Counted from the stretch's first letter, positions 17,870 to 27,378 are shown. The stretch is DNA of 64,000 nt from Lentimicrobiaceae bacterium (GCA_018661505.1 JABJIE010000007.1:1-64000), one strand, 5' to 3'. The notes: a model not told the origin generated them from the sequence alone. Numbers and translations: made by a program.

Positions 17870-19060
17870 TTAGTCATCTATTGCCGCAACTCCAGGTAGC
17901 AATTTGCCCTCAATAAACTCAAGCATTGCACCACCACCAGTGCTTACATAACTAACGTCATTTTGCAATTTAAACTTGTTAATGGCAGCAACAGAATCTC
18001 CTCCGCCTATTAGCGAAAATGCTCCCTTTTTTGTTGCATCAACAATTGCAAAGGCAACATCTTCAGTGCCTTGAGAAAAATTTGACATTTCAAATACTCC
18101 CATTGGACCATTCCAAAGTATGGTTTCTGATGCCTCTATCACGTCTCTAAATGCCTGTCCTGTTTCGGGCCCAATATCTAAGCCCATCCATCCATCTGGT
18201 ATTTCATATGAGTTGCAGAATTTCGTTTCAGCATTATTGTCGAATTTATCAGCAATGACTGCATCGGTAGGAATATGGAAACAAACATCGTTTTCTTCTG
18301 CTTTTTCCATGGCTGCTTTTGCGGTTTCGACCAAATTTTCCTCCACAAGCGAATTACCAACTTTGCCACCCAAAGCCTTTATGAAAGTAAACATCATACC
18401 GCCACCTATGAGTATATTATCAACTTTGTCTATGAGATTATTTATAATCTCTATTTTGCCACTAACTTTTGCGCCACCTAAAATAGCGGTAATGGGGGTT
18501 TTACCCTCCTTAACAACTTTATTTATGTTTTGGATTTCATTTGACATAATATATCCAAACATCTTATTTTTTGGGAAAAATTTTGCTATTATGGCAGTAG
18601 AAGCGTGTGCTCTGTGGGCAGTACCAAATGCATCGTTCATATATACATCAGCCAGCGCTGCAAGTTTTTTGGCAAAAATCTCATCGCCACTTGTTTCTTC
18701 TTTGTAAAAGCGAAGATTTTCGAGCAAAAGCACCTCACCAGGTTTTAGATTAGCCGATTTATTGATTGCTTCGTCACCTATACAATCATCTGCAAACTGA
18801 ACATTAACTCCTAGTTGTTTTGACAGTTCAGGTATAAGGTGTATCAATGAAAACTTGTGTTCTGGTCCTGATTTTGGCCTCCCTAAATGCGACATAAGTA
18901 TAACTGCTCCACCCGAACTAAGAACTTTTTTTATTGTTGGCACAGCAGCACGCATTCTTGTGTCATCTGTTATTTCAAATTTATCGTTAAGAGGAACGTT
19001 AAAATCTACCCTAATAATTACCTTTTTATTCGTGAAATCAAAGTTTTCAATATTATGCAT
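17870..19060 (-). CDS. pgk: Phosphoglycerate kinase
   Basis: Glycolytic enzyme that makes ATP and 3-phosphoglycerate from 1,3-bisphosphoglycerate and ADP. The 396-aa length is standard. Landmarks are [13 protein letters not shown] (about residues 14-26), [17 protein letters not shown] (about 57), [24 protein letters not shown] (about 156), [14 protein letters not shown], the nucleotide-binding [17 protein letters not shown] (about 326) and [13 protein letters not shown] Bacteroidota -7 element lies 35 bp upstream. It is convergent with cvpA. Confidence 0.97.
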   Translation of the reverse strand: MHNIENFDFTNKKVIIRVDFNVPLNDKFEITDDTRMRAAVPTIKKVLSSGGAVILMSHLGRPKSGPEHKFSLIHLIPELSKQLGVNVQFADDCIGDEAINKSANLKPGEVLLLENLRFYKEETSGDEIFAKKLAALADVYMNDAFGTAHRAHASTAIIAKFFPKNKMFGYIMSNEIQNINKVVKEGKTPITAILGGAKVSGKIEIINNLIDKVDNILIGGGMMFTFIKALGGKVGNSLVEENLVETAKAAMEKAEENDVCFHIPTDAVIADKFDNNAETKFCNSYEIPDGWMGLDIGPETGQAFRDVIEASETILWNGPMGVFEMSNFSQGTEDVAFAIVDATKKGAFSLIGGGDSVAAINKFKLQNDVSYVSTGGGAMLEFIEGKLLPGVAAIDD

Positions 19061-19094
19061 TACTTTATCTTATTTATGGTTTTTGGTTCTTTTG

Positions 19095-19102
19095 CAAAAT
19101 TA
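19095..19102 (-). promoter_or_regulatory. Bacteroidota -7 element (TAATTTTG) of pgk
   Basis: Exact TAnnTTTG on the minus strand, 34 bp before the pgk ATG. The -33 region has no clean TTG. Confidence 0.45.
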
Positions 19103-19302
19103 ATAACATTTGTTTTAGAATTATAATTTTTGGCTCCTCATGCGAGTATAATTTATATGTTGAAAGCTATGTAACTGCTCAAATATTACCGAAAACGTTT
19201 GCTTATACATTGCTGTTTTCTGTTTTTTCTTGAATTCTTTAAGGTAAATTAAATTATACTTAAAAATGTAATGGATTTATTGGTTGTCATGATCAAAATA
19301 GG

Positions 19303-20964
19303 TCAAGATATGGGAACTGCATCAATCAAACTTTTCGTATAGTCAGATGATGGATTGTTATAGATTTGATCTGCATTTCCCACTTCTACTATTTTACCAT
19401 CTTTCATTACAATTAGTCTATCGCTCATATATCTTACAACGTTTAGGTCGTGCGAAATAAAAATATATGTAAACCCAAACTCATCCTTAAGGTCGTTTAA
19501 TAGATTTAAAACCTTAGCCTGGACACTCACATCTAGAGCAGAGACGGCTTCATCACAAATAATAAATTTAGGATTTAGTGCTAACGTTCTGGCGATAACA
19601 ATTCGTTGTCGTTGTCCTCCTGAGAATTCGTGTGGAAATCTGTTGTAGTGTTCCTCCCTTAATCCTACTTTTTCTAATAATTCTAAAACTCTATTTTTTC
19701 TTATTTGGTTATTGCCATACAATTTATGAACCAGCATTGGCTCCATAATTGCCTCTCCGATACAAATTCTGGGGTTCAGCGATGAATAAGGGTCTTGAAA
19801 AATTATGTTTATCTTTTTTCTTTGGTCCTTAAGTGAAGCTTTGTTTAGCTTCATTAAATTCTTTTCATTAAAAAATACGCTTCCCTTATTTGGTTCTATT
19901 AATCGCAATATCGCTCGGCTTAGTGTTGTTTTGCCACACCCAGACTCACCCACAAGCCCAAGTGTTTCGCCAGGATAAACCTTGAAACTAATATTATCAA
20001 CAGCTTTTATTATAATTCTTTTATTGCCTATCAACCCGCGTTTTGACGTATATTTTTTTGTTAAGTCAATAACATCCAATGTTGGTTTAGGGTGTCCGAT
20101 TGGGTGATGGATTTTTTTCTCACTTTTTTCCAAGTGATTCTGTCCATTAACAATGTCGTCTATTTCGGGCAGCCTTTTGAGATTGGTATTTATGGAAGGC
20201 CTACATGCAAGCAATCCTTTTGTATAAGGATGTTTAGGACTATTAAATATTTTGTTAACGCTGCCAGTCTCAACAACTTTTCCATCGTACATTACCATAA
20301 CATCATCGGCCACCTCTTTTATTACCCCCAAATCATGACTTATAAAAATGAGACCCATCTCATACTCATCTCTTAAGTCTTTCAAAAGAGAAATTATTTC
20401 TTTCTGAACAGTAACATCAAGTGCGGTTGTTGGCTCATCTGCAATAAGGATATCAGGATTATTGGCAATGGCCATGGCAATTATGATTCTTTGCTTTTGA
20501 CCTCCAGAAAGTTGATGTGGATAACTCTTATAAATCTCCTTAGGTCTTGGTAAATTTACTTTTTCAAATAGTTCTATCGTGAGTTCCTTTGCCTGTTTTT
20601 TATTCAGTTGCTGGTTTAATATTATGGATTCTTGTACCTGCTTTCCGCATCTCATTACAGGGTTTAACGATGTCATTGGTTCCTGAAATATCATCGATAT
20701 TTTTTGACCTCTATACTTTCTTCTTTCACGTTTCGATAATAATAATAAATCAACCCCTTCAAACTCTATGGAACCTTGGGTAATATTAGCCTTTGGTGGT
20801 AATAGGCCTATAATGGCCAAGGCTGTTATGGATTTACCAGAACCCGATTCCCCCACAATTCCCAAAGCCTTTCCCTTTGCAAGAGAAAGGTTAATATTCT
20901 CCACCGCAATATTTTCGGATTTAGTCTTGCCGAATTCTATTTTCAGATTCTCTATTTTAAGCAA
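19303..20964 (-). CDS. Peptide-type ABC transporter, two fused ATPase domains
   Basis: The 553-aa protein joins two nickel/peptide-family ATPases, equivalent to DppD and DppF, as in YejF/GsiA. Domain 1 has Walker A GESGSGKS (about residues 37-44), signature LSGGQKQR and Walker B ILIADEPTTALD. Domain 2 (from about residue 300) has GESGCGKT, FSGGQRQR and FIICDEAVSALD. An oligopeptide-transporter C-terminal stretch, KHPYTKGLLACRPS, follows domain 1. It would energise uptake of peptides or similar solutes. No permease or binding protein is next to it, so its partners must be encoded elsewhere. It is divergent from prs. Confidence 0.93.
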   Translation of the reverse strand: MLKIENLKIEFGKTKSENIAVENINLSLAKGKALGIVGESGSGKSITALAIIGLLPPKANITQGSIEFEGVDLLLLSKRERRKYRGQKISMIFQEPMTSLNPVMRCGKQVQESIILNQQLNKKQAKELTIELFEKVNLPRPKEIYKSYPHQLSGGQKQRIIIAMAIANNPDILIADEPTTALDVTVQKEIISLLKDLRDEYEMGLIFISHDLGVIKEVADDVMVMYDGKVVETGSVNKIFNSPKHPYTKGLLACRPSINTNLKRLPEIDDIVNGQNHLEKSEKKIHHPIGHPKPTLDVIDLTKKYTSKRGLIGNKRIIIKAVDNISFKVYPGETLGLVGESGCGKTTLSRAILRLIEPNKGSVFFNEKNLMKLNKASLKDQRKKINIIFQDPYSSLNPRICIGEAIMEPMLVHKLYGNNQIRKNRVLELLEKVGLREEHYNRFPHEFSGGQRQRIVIARTLALNPKFIICDEAVSALDVSVQAKVLNLLNDLKDEFGFTYIFISHDLNVVRYMSDRLIVMKDGKIVEVGNADQIYNNPSSDYTKSLIDAVPIS

Positions 20965-20978
20965 AGCGATTTTTTGTA

Positions 20979-21008
20979 TTGATTTTAAGGAAATTAATAG
21001 TAATTTTG
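20979..21008 (+). promoter_or_regulatory. Bacteroidota promoter of prs
   Basis: TTG at 20979-20981, a 19-bp spacer, and an exact TAATTTTG at 21001-21008. The spacing is canonical for the Bacteroidota housekeeping sigma factor. The start codon is 35 bp downstream. Confidence 0.65.
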
Positions 21009-21043
21009 CAGCGATTTTTCAAAACCAGACATATTAGATAATA

Positions 21044-21988
21044 ATGGCAGAACCAAAAGTAAGTATTTTTACCGGTAGAAAAACCCGTTATCTTGCTGAA
21101 AAAATTGCGGCCAGTTATGGAGCAGAAATAGGTAAATCTATTGTTACTAATTTCTCCGATGGAGAACTTCAAACATCGTATGAAGAAAATATACGAGGTA
21201 AGGATGTCTTTATTATCCAATCAACTTTTCCTCCGGCAGACAATTTACTTGAGCTATTGATGATGACAGACGCTGCCAAAAGAGCTTCTGCACGAAAAAT
21301 TATTGCTGTAATACCTTATTTTGGATATGCCCGACAGGATAGAAAAGATAAGCCCAGGGTTTCAATTGCTTCCAAGTTAATTGCTAACCTGCTTATATCA
21401 GCTGGTGTAAACAGGGTTATTACAATAGATCTTCATGCGGATCAGATACAGGGATTTTTTGATGTTCCCGTTGATAATCTATATGCGTCAAATATTTTTG
21501 TTGAATATATTAGAAAGCTAAAGCTACCAAACCTAGTAATGGCATCGCCAGATACGGGTGGAACGCGTCGTGCTGCCTCATATGCTAAAGCTCTTAATAC
21601 TGGTTTTGTTATTTGTTACAAACAAAGAGCAAAACCAAATGTAATTGAACAAATGGAGCTAATTGGTGATGTTGAAGGTAAAGATGTTGTTCTGGTAGAT
21701 GATATTATTGATACTGCCGGAACTATTACGAAGGCAGCAGACTTAATAATAAGTAGAGGAGCAAGCTCTGTTAGAGCTTTCTGTACACATCCCATTTTCT
21801 CTGGAAATGCTTACGAGCGACTTAGTAATTCCAAGTTTGATGAAATAATTGTTACAGATACGGTTCCATTAAAGCACGATTTAGATAAAATAAAAGTACT
21901 ATCCACAGCCGATCTGTTGGCAGAGGTTATACATAGAGTTCAAAACTTTGAATCAATTAGTTCATTGTTCGACTTAAGAAAGAAATAG
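21044..21988 (+). CDS. prs: Ribose-phosphate pyrophosphokinase (PRPP synthetase)
   Basis: Makes PRPP from ribose 5-phosphate and ATP for purine, pyrimidine, histidine, tryptophan and NAD synthesis. The 314-aa length is standard for class I enzymes. Motifs are the N-terminal SIFTGRKTRYLAEKIA, the flexible loop YFGYARQDRKDKPR (about residues 97-110), the divalent-metal site DLHADQIQGFFD (about 130) and the PRPP loop VVLVDDIIDTAGTI (about 216-229). It has its own promoter and is followed after 35 bp by rplY. Confidence 0.97.
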   Translation: MAEPKVSIFTGRKTRYLAEKIAASYGAEIGKSIVTNFSDGELQTSYEENIRGKDVFIIQSTFPPADNLLELLMMTDAAKRASARKIIAVIPYFGYARQDRKDKPRVSIASKLIANLLISAGVNRVITIDLHADQIQGFFDVPVDNLYASNIFVEYIRKLKLPNLVMASPDTGGTRRAASYAKALNTGFVICYKQRAKPNVIEQMELIGDVEGKDVVLVDDIIDTAGTITKAADLIISRGASSVRAFCTHPIFSGNAYERLSNSKFDEIIVTDTVPLKHDLDKIKVLSTADLLAEVIHRVQNFESISSLFDLRKK

Positions 21989-22023
21989 ATAATAAACTAT
22001 ATTTTAATTTAATTTTAATAATC

Positions 22024-22689
22024 ATGAAAAAAGTATCATTGAGCGGTTCTCTTCGAGAGAACGTAGGGAAAAAAGATGCTAAAAAACACAGAAGGGAAGG
22101 AAGCATTCCATGTGTGATTTACGGGGGTGAAAAACAAGTTCATTTTGTAGTGGATGAAGTCAAATTTGACAAAATTATTTTTACTCCGGATGTATATCTA
22201 ATAACCATAGATCTTGGTGGAGAAAAATATAAAACCATCCTTCAGGAATTACAATATCATCCTGTTACTGACAAGGTTCTGCATGCTGATTTCTTAGAAT
22301 TGGGAGAAGGTAAAGATGTAACAATTGGAATTCCTGTTAATCTTGTGGGAACTTCTCAGGGTGTTATGGCTGGTGGTCAATTGATTAAAAAAATGCACCG
22401 CCTAAGATTAAGAGGTCAAGTAGATAATATGCCTGATAATGTGGAGGTGGATATTTCAAGCCTTGTTATAGGTACATCTGTAAAAGTTAAAGATATTCAA
22501 TTGGATAATCTTGCGCTTCTTGATTCTCCAAACTCAGTTATAGTAAGAGTTAAAACTTCACGTAATGTTGCTGAAGACCTTGAAGACGAAGAAGGTGAAG
22601 AGGGTGAAGAAGGTGAAGAAGGAGAAGGTGGAGAAGGTGGAGAAGGCGGAGACGCTCCTACTCCAGCAGCAGAGGAAAGCAAAGGCTAA
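22024..22689 (+). CDS. rplY: Ribosomal protein L25 / general stress protein Ctc
   Basis: Binds 5S rRNA in the large ribosomal subunit. The 221-aa protein is the long Ctc form: an N-terminal L25 domain (RENVGKKDAKKHRREGSIPCVIYGGEK, in part, residues 9-35) and a beta-rich C-terminal TL5-type domain (VLHADFLELGEGKDVTIGIPV from about 90). It ends with an acidic low-complexity tail of Glu-Glu-Gly repeats from about residue 186, then DAPTPAAEES. Prs, rplY and pth are in the usual conserved order. A strong terminator follows the stop, so pth may depend on readthrough or its own promoter. Confidence 0.95.
   Translation: MKKVSLSGSLRENVGKKDAKKHRREGSIPCVIYGGEKQVHFVVDEVKFDKIIFTPDVYLITIDLGGEKYKTILQELQYHPVTDKVLHADFLELGEGKDVTIGIPVNLVGTSQGVMAGGQLIKKMHRLRLRGQVDNMPDNVEVDISSLVIGTSVKVKDIQLDNLALLDSPNSVIVRVKTSRNVAEDLEDEEGEEGEEGEEGEGGEGGEGGDAPTPAAEESKG
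22581..22650 (+). repeat. Tandem GAAGGT/GGAGAA-type repeat coding the acidic L25 tail
   Basis: Purine-only hexamer-like repeats (GAAGGT, GAAGAG, GGAGAA and variants) encode the Glu/Gly tail of L25. Because the units are in-frame, copy-number change would lengthen or shorten the tail without a frameshift. Confidence 0.7.
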
Positions 22690-22710
22690 CATTAAACTCC
22701 TTGAAATAAT

Positions 22711-22763
22711 TTAAGGGATAAGGGGATTAAACTACCTTTATCCCTTTATTTTTTAATTTTTTT
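22711..22763 (+). terminator. Rho-independent terminator after rplY
   Basis: A stem of AAGGGATAA with TTATCCCTT (loop of about 17 nt, partly paired further) is followed by a T-rich tract (TTATTTTTTAATTTTTTT). It starts about 25 bp after the rplY stop and ends at the pth start codon. Confidence 0.8.
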
Positions 22764-22766
22764 ATA

Positions 22767-23330
22767 GTGAAATACTTAATTGCAGGGCTTGGAAATGTTG
22801 GAGCAGAGTATGCAAATACTCGTCATAATATCGGGTTTGAAGTTGCCGATATGCTCATTCATGATTTAAAAGGTGAAGTAAGTATTGAAAAGCTTGCCAG
22901 TATTTCTAAAGTTAAGTTTAAAGGGAGAACCTTGGTAATTATAAAGCCAACCACCTTCATGAATTTAAGCGGTAAATCTGTCAGATACTGGCTTGATAAA
23001 GAAAAAATTCCAATAAAAAATCTACTTGTAATTCTTGATGATATTGCATTGCCTATGGGATCGCTAAGAATGAAATCAAAAGGTGGAGACGCTGGTCATA
23101 ATGGACTAACAGATATCATTGAAAAACTTGGAACCAATGTTTTTCCTAGATTACGCATTGGAGTTGGTGATAATTTTCCAAGAGGACGTCAGGTTGACTA
23201 CGTTTTAGGACAATGGTCAGGCGCAGAAGAAAAAATAATGCTCCCAAAAATAGAAACCGCCACAAGCATAGTTAAAAGTTTTGTTTCGCTTGGTATTGAA
23301 AGAACAATGGGTGCGTTTAATAACAAGTAA
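22767..23330 (+). CDS. pth: Peptidyl-tRNA hydrolase
   Basis: Releases tRNA from peptidyl-tRNA that has dropped off the ribosome. The 187-aa length is standard. Catalytic and binding residues are visible: GLGNVGAEYANTRHNIGFEV (residues 7-26, catalytic His in TRHNIG), FMNLSGKSV with the tRNA-binding Asn, LVILDDIALPMGSLRMK with the catalytic Asp, GGDAGHNGLTDI, and RLRIGVGDN. The start is a GTG directly after the rplY terminator T-tract, so the ribosome-binding region overlaps the terminator. Confidence 0.95.
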   Translation: MKYLIAGLGNVGAEYANTRHNIGFEVADMLIHDLKGEVSIEKLASISKVKFKGRTLVIIKPTTFMNLSGKSVRYWLDKEKIPIKNLLVILDDIALPMGSLRMKSKGGDAGHNGLTDIIEKLGTNVFPRLRIGVGDNFPRGRQVDYVLGQWSGAEEKIMLPKIETATSIVKSFVSLGIERTMGAFNNK

Positions 23331-23398
23331 CCAAAAGTGCCCAATGATTATTTATTTCAAGATGATTTTCGTATCCAAATCAGTAATTTGAGATTCAT

Positions 23399-24919
23399 TT
23401 ATCCTTTTAAGCGTTGTGATATAACACCGCTTATTTTATCAATGGAAATCCTTTCTTGTTTCATACTATCGCGTTCACGAATGGTAACGGTATTATCTTC
23501 AAGTGTTTGATGATCTACGGTAACACAGTATGGTGTTCCTATTGCATCATGACGGCGATAGCGCTTTCCTATTGCATCTTTTTCTTCATAAAAACACATG
23601 TAATCCACCTTCAATTTTTCCATTATCTCACGGGCTTTTTCAGGCAAGCCATCTTTTTTGGTGAGTGGAAATATTGCGGCTTTATAGGGTGCTAAAACAG
23701 GAGGAAGTTTCATTACTACCCTGGTATTTCCATCCTCAAGCTGCTCTTCGGTATATGAGTTGCTTAATACCGCTAAAAACATTCTGTCAAGTCCTATTGA
23801 TGTTTCAACCACATAAGGCACATAACTTTCGTTTATTTCAGGGTCGTGATAACGAAGCTTTTTACCGCTATGTTCTTCATGAGCACTTAGGTCAAAATCT
23901 GTTCTGGAATGTATTCCCTCAAGCTCCTTAAAACCCATTGGAAACTTAAACTCAATGTCGGCTGCTGCATTTGCATAATGTGCAAGTTTTTCATGGTCAT
24001 GAAACCTGAATTTTTCCGCAGGAATGCCCAATGAAGTATGCCAATTCATGCGCTCTTCCTTCCAATAGTCATACCACTTCATTTCTTCGCCCGGTCTTAC
24101 AAAAAACTGCATTTCCATTTGTTCAAATTCACGCATTCGAAAAATAAACTGGCGAGCAACTATTTCATTACGAAAAGCTTTACCGGTTTGAGCAATGCCA
24201 AATGGTATCTTCATTCTACCTGTTTTTTGCACATTCAGATAGTTTACAAATATCCCTTGGGCAGTTTCAGGACGTAAAAAAATTTCATTTGCACCCTCTG
24301 CAGTGGACCCCATTTTAGTTGAAAACATCAAGTTAAATTGGCGAACATCTGTCCAGTTTTTTGATCCAGATATGGGACACACTATTCCAACATCCTCTAT
24401 CAATGATTTTATGGCTGCCATATCATCATTGTCCATGGCTGGATATAGAATATTCTTTATTTTTTCAATTTTTTCTCTATTCGCAATAACCCGGGGATTT
24501 GTTTCCAGAAACTGAGCTTTGTCAAAACTATCTCCAAATCGTTTTGCTGCCTTTGTAACTTCCTTTTCAATTTTGGACTCTAGTTTTGAAATATGGTCCT
24601 CAATGAGAACATCAGCGCGATATCTTTTCTTAGAATCCTTATTGTCAATCATTGGATCATTAAAAGCATCCACATGACCCGATGCTTTCCACACAGTTGG
24701 GTGCATAAAAATTGCTGAGTCTATACCAACAATATTTTCATGCATTTGGACCATTGACTTCCACCAATAATCACGAATATTCTTTTTCAGTTCTGATCCA
24801 TTCTGAGCATAATCATAAACAGCACTTAGTCCGTCATAAATTTCACTCGATTGAAATACAAATCCGTATTCTTTTGCGTGAGCGATTACCTTCTTAAATA
24901 TATCCTCTGTATTTGCCAT
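23399..24919 (-). CDS. glyS: Glycyl-tRNA synthetase (alpha2 type)
   Basis: Charges tRNA-Gly with glycine; a class II synthetase of the single-chain, eukaryote-like form used by Bacteroidota. The 506-aa protein opens with KKVIAHAKEYGFVFQSSEIY and has class II motif 2 in RNEIVARQFIFRMREFEQME (about residues 252-271), the family's LRPETAQGIFVNY, EGIHSRTDFDL, motif 3 around ETSIGLDRMFLAVL (about 381) and a C-terminal anticodon-binding domain (PYKAAIFPLTKKDGL on). It lies 27 bp downstream of argF and is probably co-transcribed with it. Confidence 0.95.
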   Translation of the reverse strand: MANTEDIFKKVIAHAKEYGFVFQSSEIYDGLSAVYDYAQNGSELKKNIRDYWWKSMVQMHENIVGIDSAIFMHPTVWKASGHVDAFNDPMIDNKDSKKRYRADVLIEDHISKLESKIEKEVTKAAKRFGDSFDKAQFLETNPRVIANREKIEKIKNILYPAMDNDDMAAIKSLIEDVGIVCPISGSKNWTDVRQFNLMFSTKMGSTAEGANEIFLRPETAQGIFVNYLNVQKTGRMKIPFGIAQTGKAFRNEIVARQFIFRMREFEQMEMQFFVRPGEEMKWYDYWKEERMNWHTSLGIPAEKFRFHDHEKLAHYANAAADIEFKFPMGFKELEGIHSRTDFDLSAHEEHSGKKLRYHDPEINESYVPYVVETSIGLDRMFLAVLSNSYTEEQLEDGNTRVVMKLPPVLAPYKAAIFPLTKKDGLPEKAREIMEKLKVDYMCFYEEKDAIGKRYRRHDAIGTPYCVTVDHQTLEDNTVTIRERDSMKQERISIDKISGVISQRLKG

Positions 24920-24946
24920 GCGTTTTTAAACATTAATTTATTATAT

Positions 24947-25948
24947 CTATGATCCCAGTGTGGCAACCATAACAGCTTTTATTGTATGAAGTCTGTTTTC
25001 TGCCTCATCAAATACAACTGATGCTGGAGATTCAAATACTTCGTCTGTGACTTCCATGGATTCGACTCCAAATTTTTGATAAATATCCTCCCCAACCTTT
25101 GTTTCACGATTATGAAAAGCAGGAAGGCAATGTAAAAATTTAGTTTTTGGATTTCCTGTCATGGCCATCATTGCTGAGTTAACTTGATAGGGAATCATCA
25201 TTGCAATACGATCTTTCCATACCTCATCAGCCTCACCCATGCTTACCCAAACATCAGTATAAATAAAGTCAACTCCATTTACACCATCTTTAACACTTTC
25301 GGTTAGAGTAATTTTTGCCCCGGTCTCCTTTGCTATTTTTTTACATTCAGCAACTAGCTGTTCTTCAGGCCACATTTGTTTAGGGGCAACAGCGCGGAAA
25401 TCCATTCCCATTTTTGCAGCACCAACCATTAATGAGTTTCCCATATTATTTCTTGCATCACCTGTGAATGCAAAACTTACCTTGTGTAATGGTTTATCAC
25501 AATGCTCCTTCATTGTTAGGAAATCTGCCAAAATTTGTGTGGGATGATATTCGTCGGTTAATCCATTCCAAACTGGCACTCCAGCATGATCACCTAATTC
25601 CTCGACAATAGACTGTCCAAAACCTCTGTATTCTATACCATCATACATACGACCTAAAACACGTGCGGTATCCTTCATGGATTCTTTTGTTCCTATTTGA
25701 GAGCCTGATGGACCTAAATAAGTAACTCTGGCACCCTGATCATAGGCGGCTGTTTCAAAAGCACATCTTGTACGAGTTGATGCTTTTTCAAATATCAAAG
25801 CAATGTTTTTACCTTTTAATTTCTTCTGCTCTGTTCCTGCATATTTTGCCCTTTTAAGATCAGCGCTTAAATCAAGCATAAATTTTATCTCTTGAGGAGT
25901 GAAATCCAACAGTTTTAAGAAGTTTCTATTCCTAAGGTTAAATGCCAT
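24947..25948 (-). CDS. argF: Ornithine carbamoyltransferase
   Basis: Forms citrulline from ornithine and carbamoyl phosphate, or the reverse in the arginine deiminase pathway. The 333-aa product has the carbamoyl-phosphate motif STRTR (about residues 57-61), HPTQILADF (about 135), the ornithine-binding SMG loop ([13 protein letters not shown], about 235) and [11 protein letters not shown] (about 275). The SMG loop marks a true ornithine enzyme, not the N-acetyl- or N-succinyl-ornithine transcarbamylases known from many Bacteroidota. The length is like both ArgF and catabolic ArcB, and no other arginine gene is adjacent, so direction in vivo is open. Confidence 0.93.
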   Translation of the reverse strand: MAFNLRNRNFLKLLDFTPQEIKFMLDLSADLKRAKYAGTEQKKLKGKNIALIFEKASTRTRCAFETAAYDQGARVTYLGPSGSQIGTKESMKDTARVLGRMYDGIEYRGFGQSIVEELGDHAGVPVWNGLTDEYHPTQILADFLTMKEHCDKPLHKVSFAFTGDARNNMGNSLMVGAAKMGMDFRAVAPKQMWPEEQLVAECKKIAKETGAKITLTESVKDGVNGVDFIYTDVWVSMGEADEVWKDRIAMMIPYQVNSAMMAMTGNPKTKFLHCLPAFHNRETKVGEDIYQKFGVESMEVTDEVFESPASVVFDEAENRLHTIKAVMVATLGS

Positions 25949-26002
25949 ATTAATTTGTTTTAGTCGTTAATAATTAATGTTATACATCAAAAAAGTGCAG
26001 AG

Positions 26003-26010
26003 CAAAAGTA
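26003..26010 (-). promoter_or_regulatory. Bacteroidota -7 element (TACTTTTG) of argF-glyS
   Basis: Exact TAnnTTTG on the minus strand, 54 bp before the argF ATG. No clear -33 TTG. No ARG-box-like palindrome was recognised nearby. Confidence 0.4.
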
Positions 26011-26176
26011 AATAAATTTAATAGATATAATATGGTTAACCTGCTCTTTTATTAAGCATAATATCACCCTTGTCATGTGCTTAGTATTCAATCAGCTATA
26101 GAATATGTAATAATATTTTTATTGTGAAATTAAGTGTGAATAATATGATTTCAATATTGACAAGAAAACTTCCCTA

Positions 26177-26209
26177 TTTGAATTCTTATCAGCAAAATAG
26201 ATATTTTAG
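26177..26209 (+). promoter_or_regulatory. Bacteroidota promoter of the DUF3109 gene
   Basis: TTTG at 26177-26180, a 21-bp spacer, and TATTTTAG at 26202-26209 (7 of 8 positions of TAnnTTTG). The ATG at 26233 is 23 bp downstream. Confidence 0.5.
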
Positions 26210-26232
26210 CGTCGATTTAAACCATTTTGGAG

Positions 26233-26802
26233 ATGATTATTGTTGATAATATACTTGTTTCAGATGAAATAAAGGATGTGTTTTTTGAATGTAGCCTAAC
26301 AGCATGTAAGGGTGAGTGTTGTGTTGCGGGAGATGCTGGGGCCCCTCTGGATGAGGAAGAAATTTCTACGCTGGAAGATGATGTAGATGAAATAATGCCA
26401 TACATGAGTGAAAAAGGTAAGCAGGTTATAAAGGAAAATGGTGTTTTTGAGTACGACGTTGATGGCACATATGTAACCCCTCTAGTAAATGATGAGGAGT
26501 GTGCATTTGTTTATTTTAAAGATGACATTAGTTTTTGTTCCATCGAGAAAGCATACAACGATGGTAAAATAGGTTTTCACAAACCAATATCTTGTCACTT
26601 ATACCCCGTAAGACTGAGTAAGGTTGGCAATAGCATTGCCATAAATTATCATCGATGGGATATTTGTAGTCCAGCAATTATAGCAGGTAAAAAAGCAGGA
26701 ATTCCCTTATATGAATATCTAAAGATTCCATTGATACGAAGGTTTGGTGATGATTGGTATAAAAACTTAAAGTTAAGGATTGATGAGCCTAAAAGGGGAT
26801 AA
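26233..26802 (+). CDS. DUF3109 family cysteine-cluster protein
   Basis: A 189-aa protein of a conserved Bacteroidota family of unknown function. The N-terminal part has the cysteine cluster CSLTACKGECCVAGDAGAPL (about residues 20-39), with further Cys in NDEECAFVYF, DISFCSIEKAY, KPISCHLYPVR and WDICSPA. The spacing resembles the YkgJ-type zinc/iron-chelating cluster, so it probably binds a metal or Fe-S cofactor. I chose the ATG at 26233; a TTG two codons upstream is also possible. It stands alone under its own promoter and converges on purN. Confidence 0.88.
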   Translation: MIIVDNILVSDEIKDVFFECSLTACKGECCVAGDAGAPLDEEEISTLEDDVDEIMPYMSEKGKQVIKENGVFEYDVDGTYVTPLVNDEECAFVYFKDDISFCSIEKAYNDGKIGFHKPISCHLYPVRLSKVGNSIAINYHRWDICSPAIIAGKKAGIPLYEYLKIPLIRRFGDDWYKNLKLRIDEPKRG

Positions 26803-26811
26803 GTGATCTAC

Positions 26812-27378
26812 TTATGATTTAAGCAATTCATTAATTACTTCTGGAAAGTACTTATGTTCCAATTCATGAATTTTATTAGAAAGGCTTTTTGGCGTTTCGC
26901 CCATGTCTAATTTACAACTCTTTTGAAATATTATCTGACCTTCGTCATAATGCTTGTTTACATAATGAATGGTAATTCCCGATTCTTTTTCAGATGCCTC
27001 TATAACAGCCTTATGAACACTCATCCCATACATTCCTTTTCCGCCAAATTTGGGGAGAAGAGCCGGGTGTATATTTATAATTTTTCCATTATATCCATCA
27101 ATCAAATACTCGGGTATAAGCCATAAAAAACCTGCCAAAACAATTAAATCAGGACTGTGTGATTTTATATTGTTCAGAATCCGTTCAGTTTTATAAAAAT
27201 CATCCCTATTGAAAACCTGAATATTTACACTTAATTTATTGGCCCTTTCTATCACTCCCGCTTTCGGGTTATTGGTGAATATACAGCTTGTGGTAATATT
27301 GTTATTATCCTCAAAATATGTTACTATACGCTCAGCATTTGTTCCATTTCCTGATGCAAATATTACAATATTTTTCAT
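26812..27378 (-). CDS. purN: Phosphoribosylglycinamide formyltransferase (GAR transformylase)
   Basis: Third step of purine synthesis: transfers a formyl group from 10-formyl-tetrahydrofolate to GAR. The 188-aa length is standard. Landmarks are the N-terminal IVIFASGNGTNAERIV (residues 4-19), LAGFLWLIPEYLID, the folate-site NIHPALLPKFGGKGMYG with the catalytic His (about 103-119), HKAVIEASEKESGITIHYV and the catalytic Asp in YDEGQIIFQ. It is divergent from acpP, an arrangement common in Bacteroidota. Confidence 0.95.
   Translation of the reverse strand: MKNIVIFASGNGTNAERIVTYFEDNNNITTSCIFTNNPKAGVIERANKLSVNIQVFNRDDFYKTERILNNIKSHSPDLIVLAGFLWLIPEYLIDGYNGKIINIHPALLPKFGGKGMYGMSVHKAVIEASEKESGITIHYVNKHYDEGQIIFQKSCKLDMGETPKSLSNKIHELEHKYFPEVINELLKS

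Noticed and set aside
18120-18707. 195-aa plus-strand frame inside pgk
   Set aside because: Antisense shadow of pgk with no family features.
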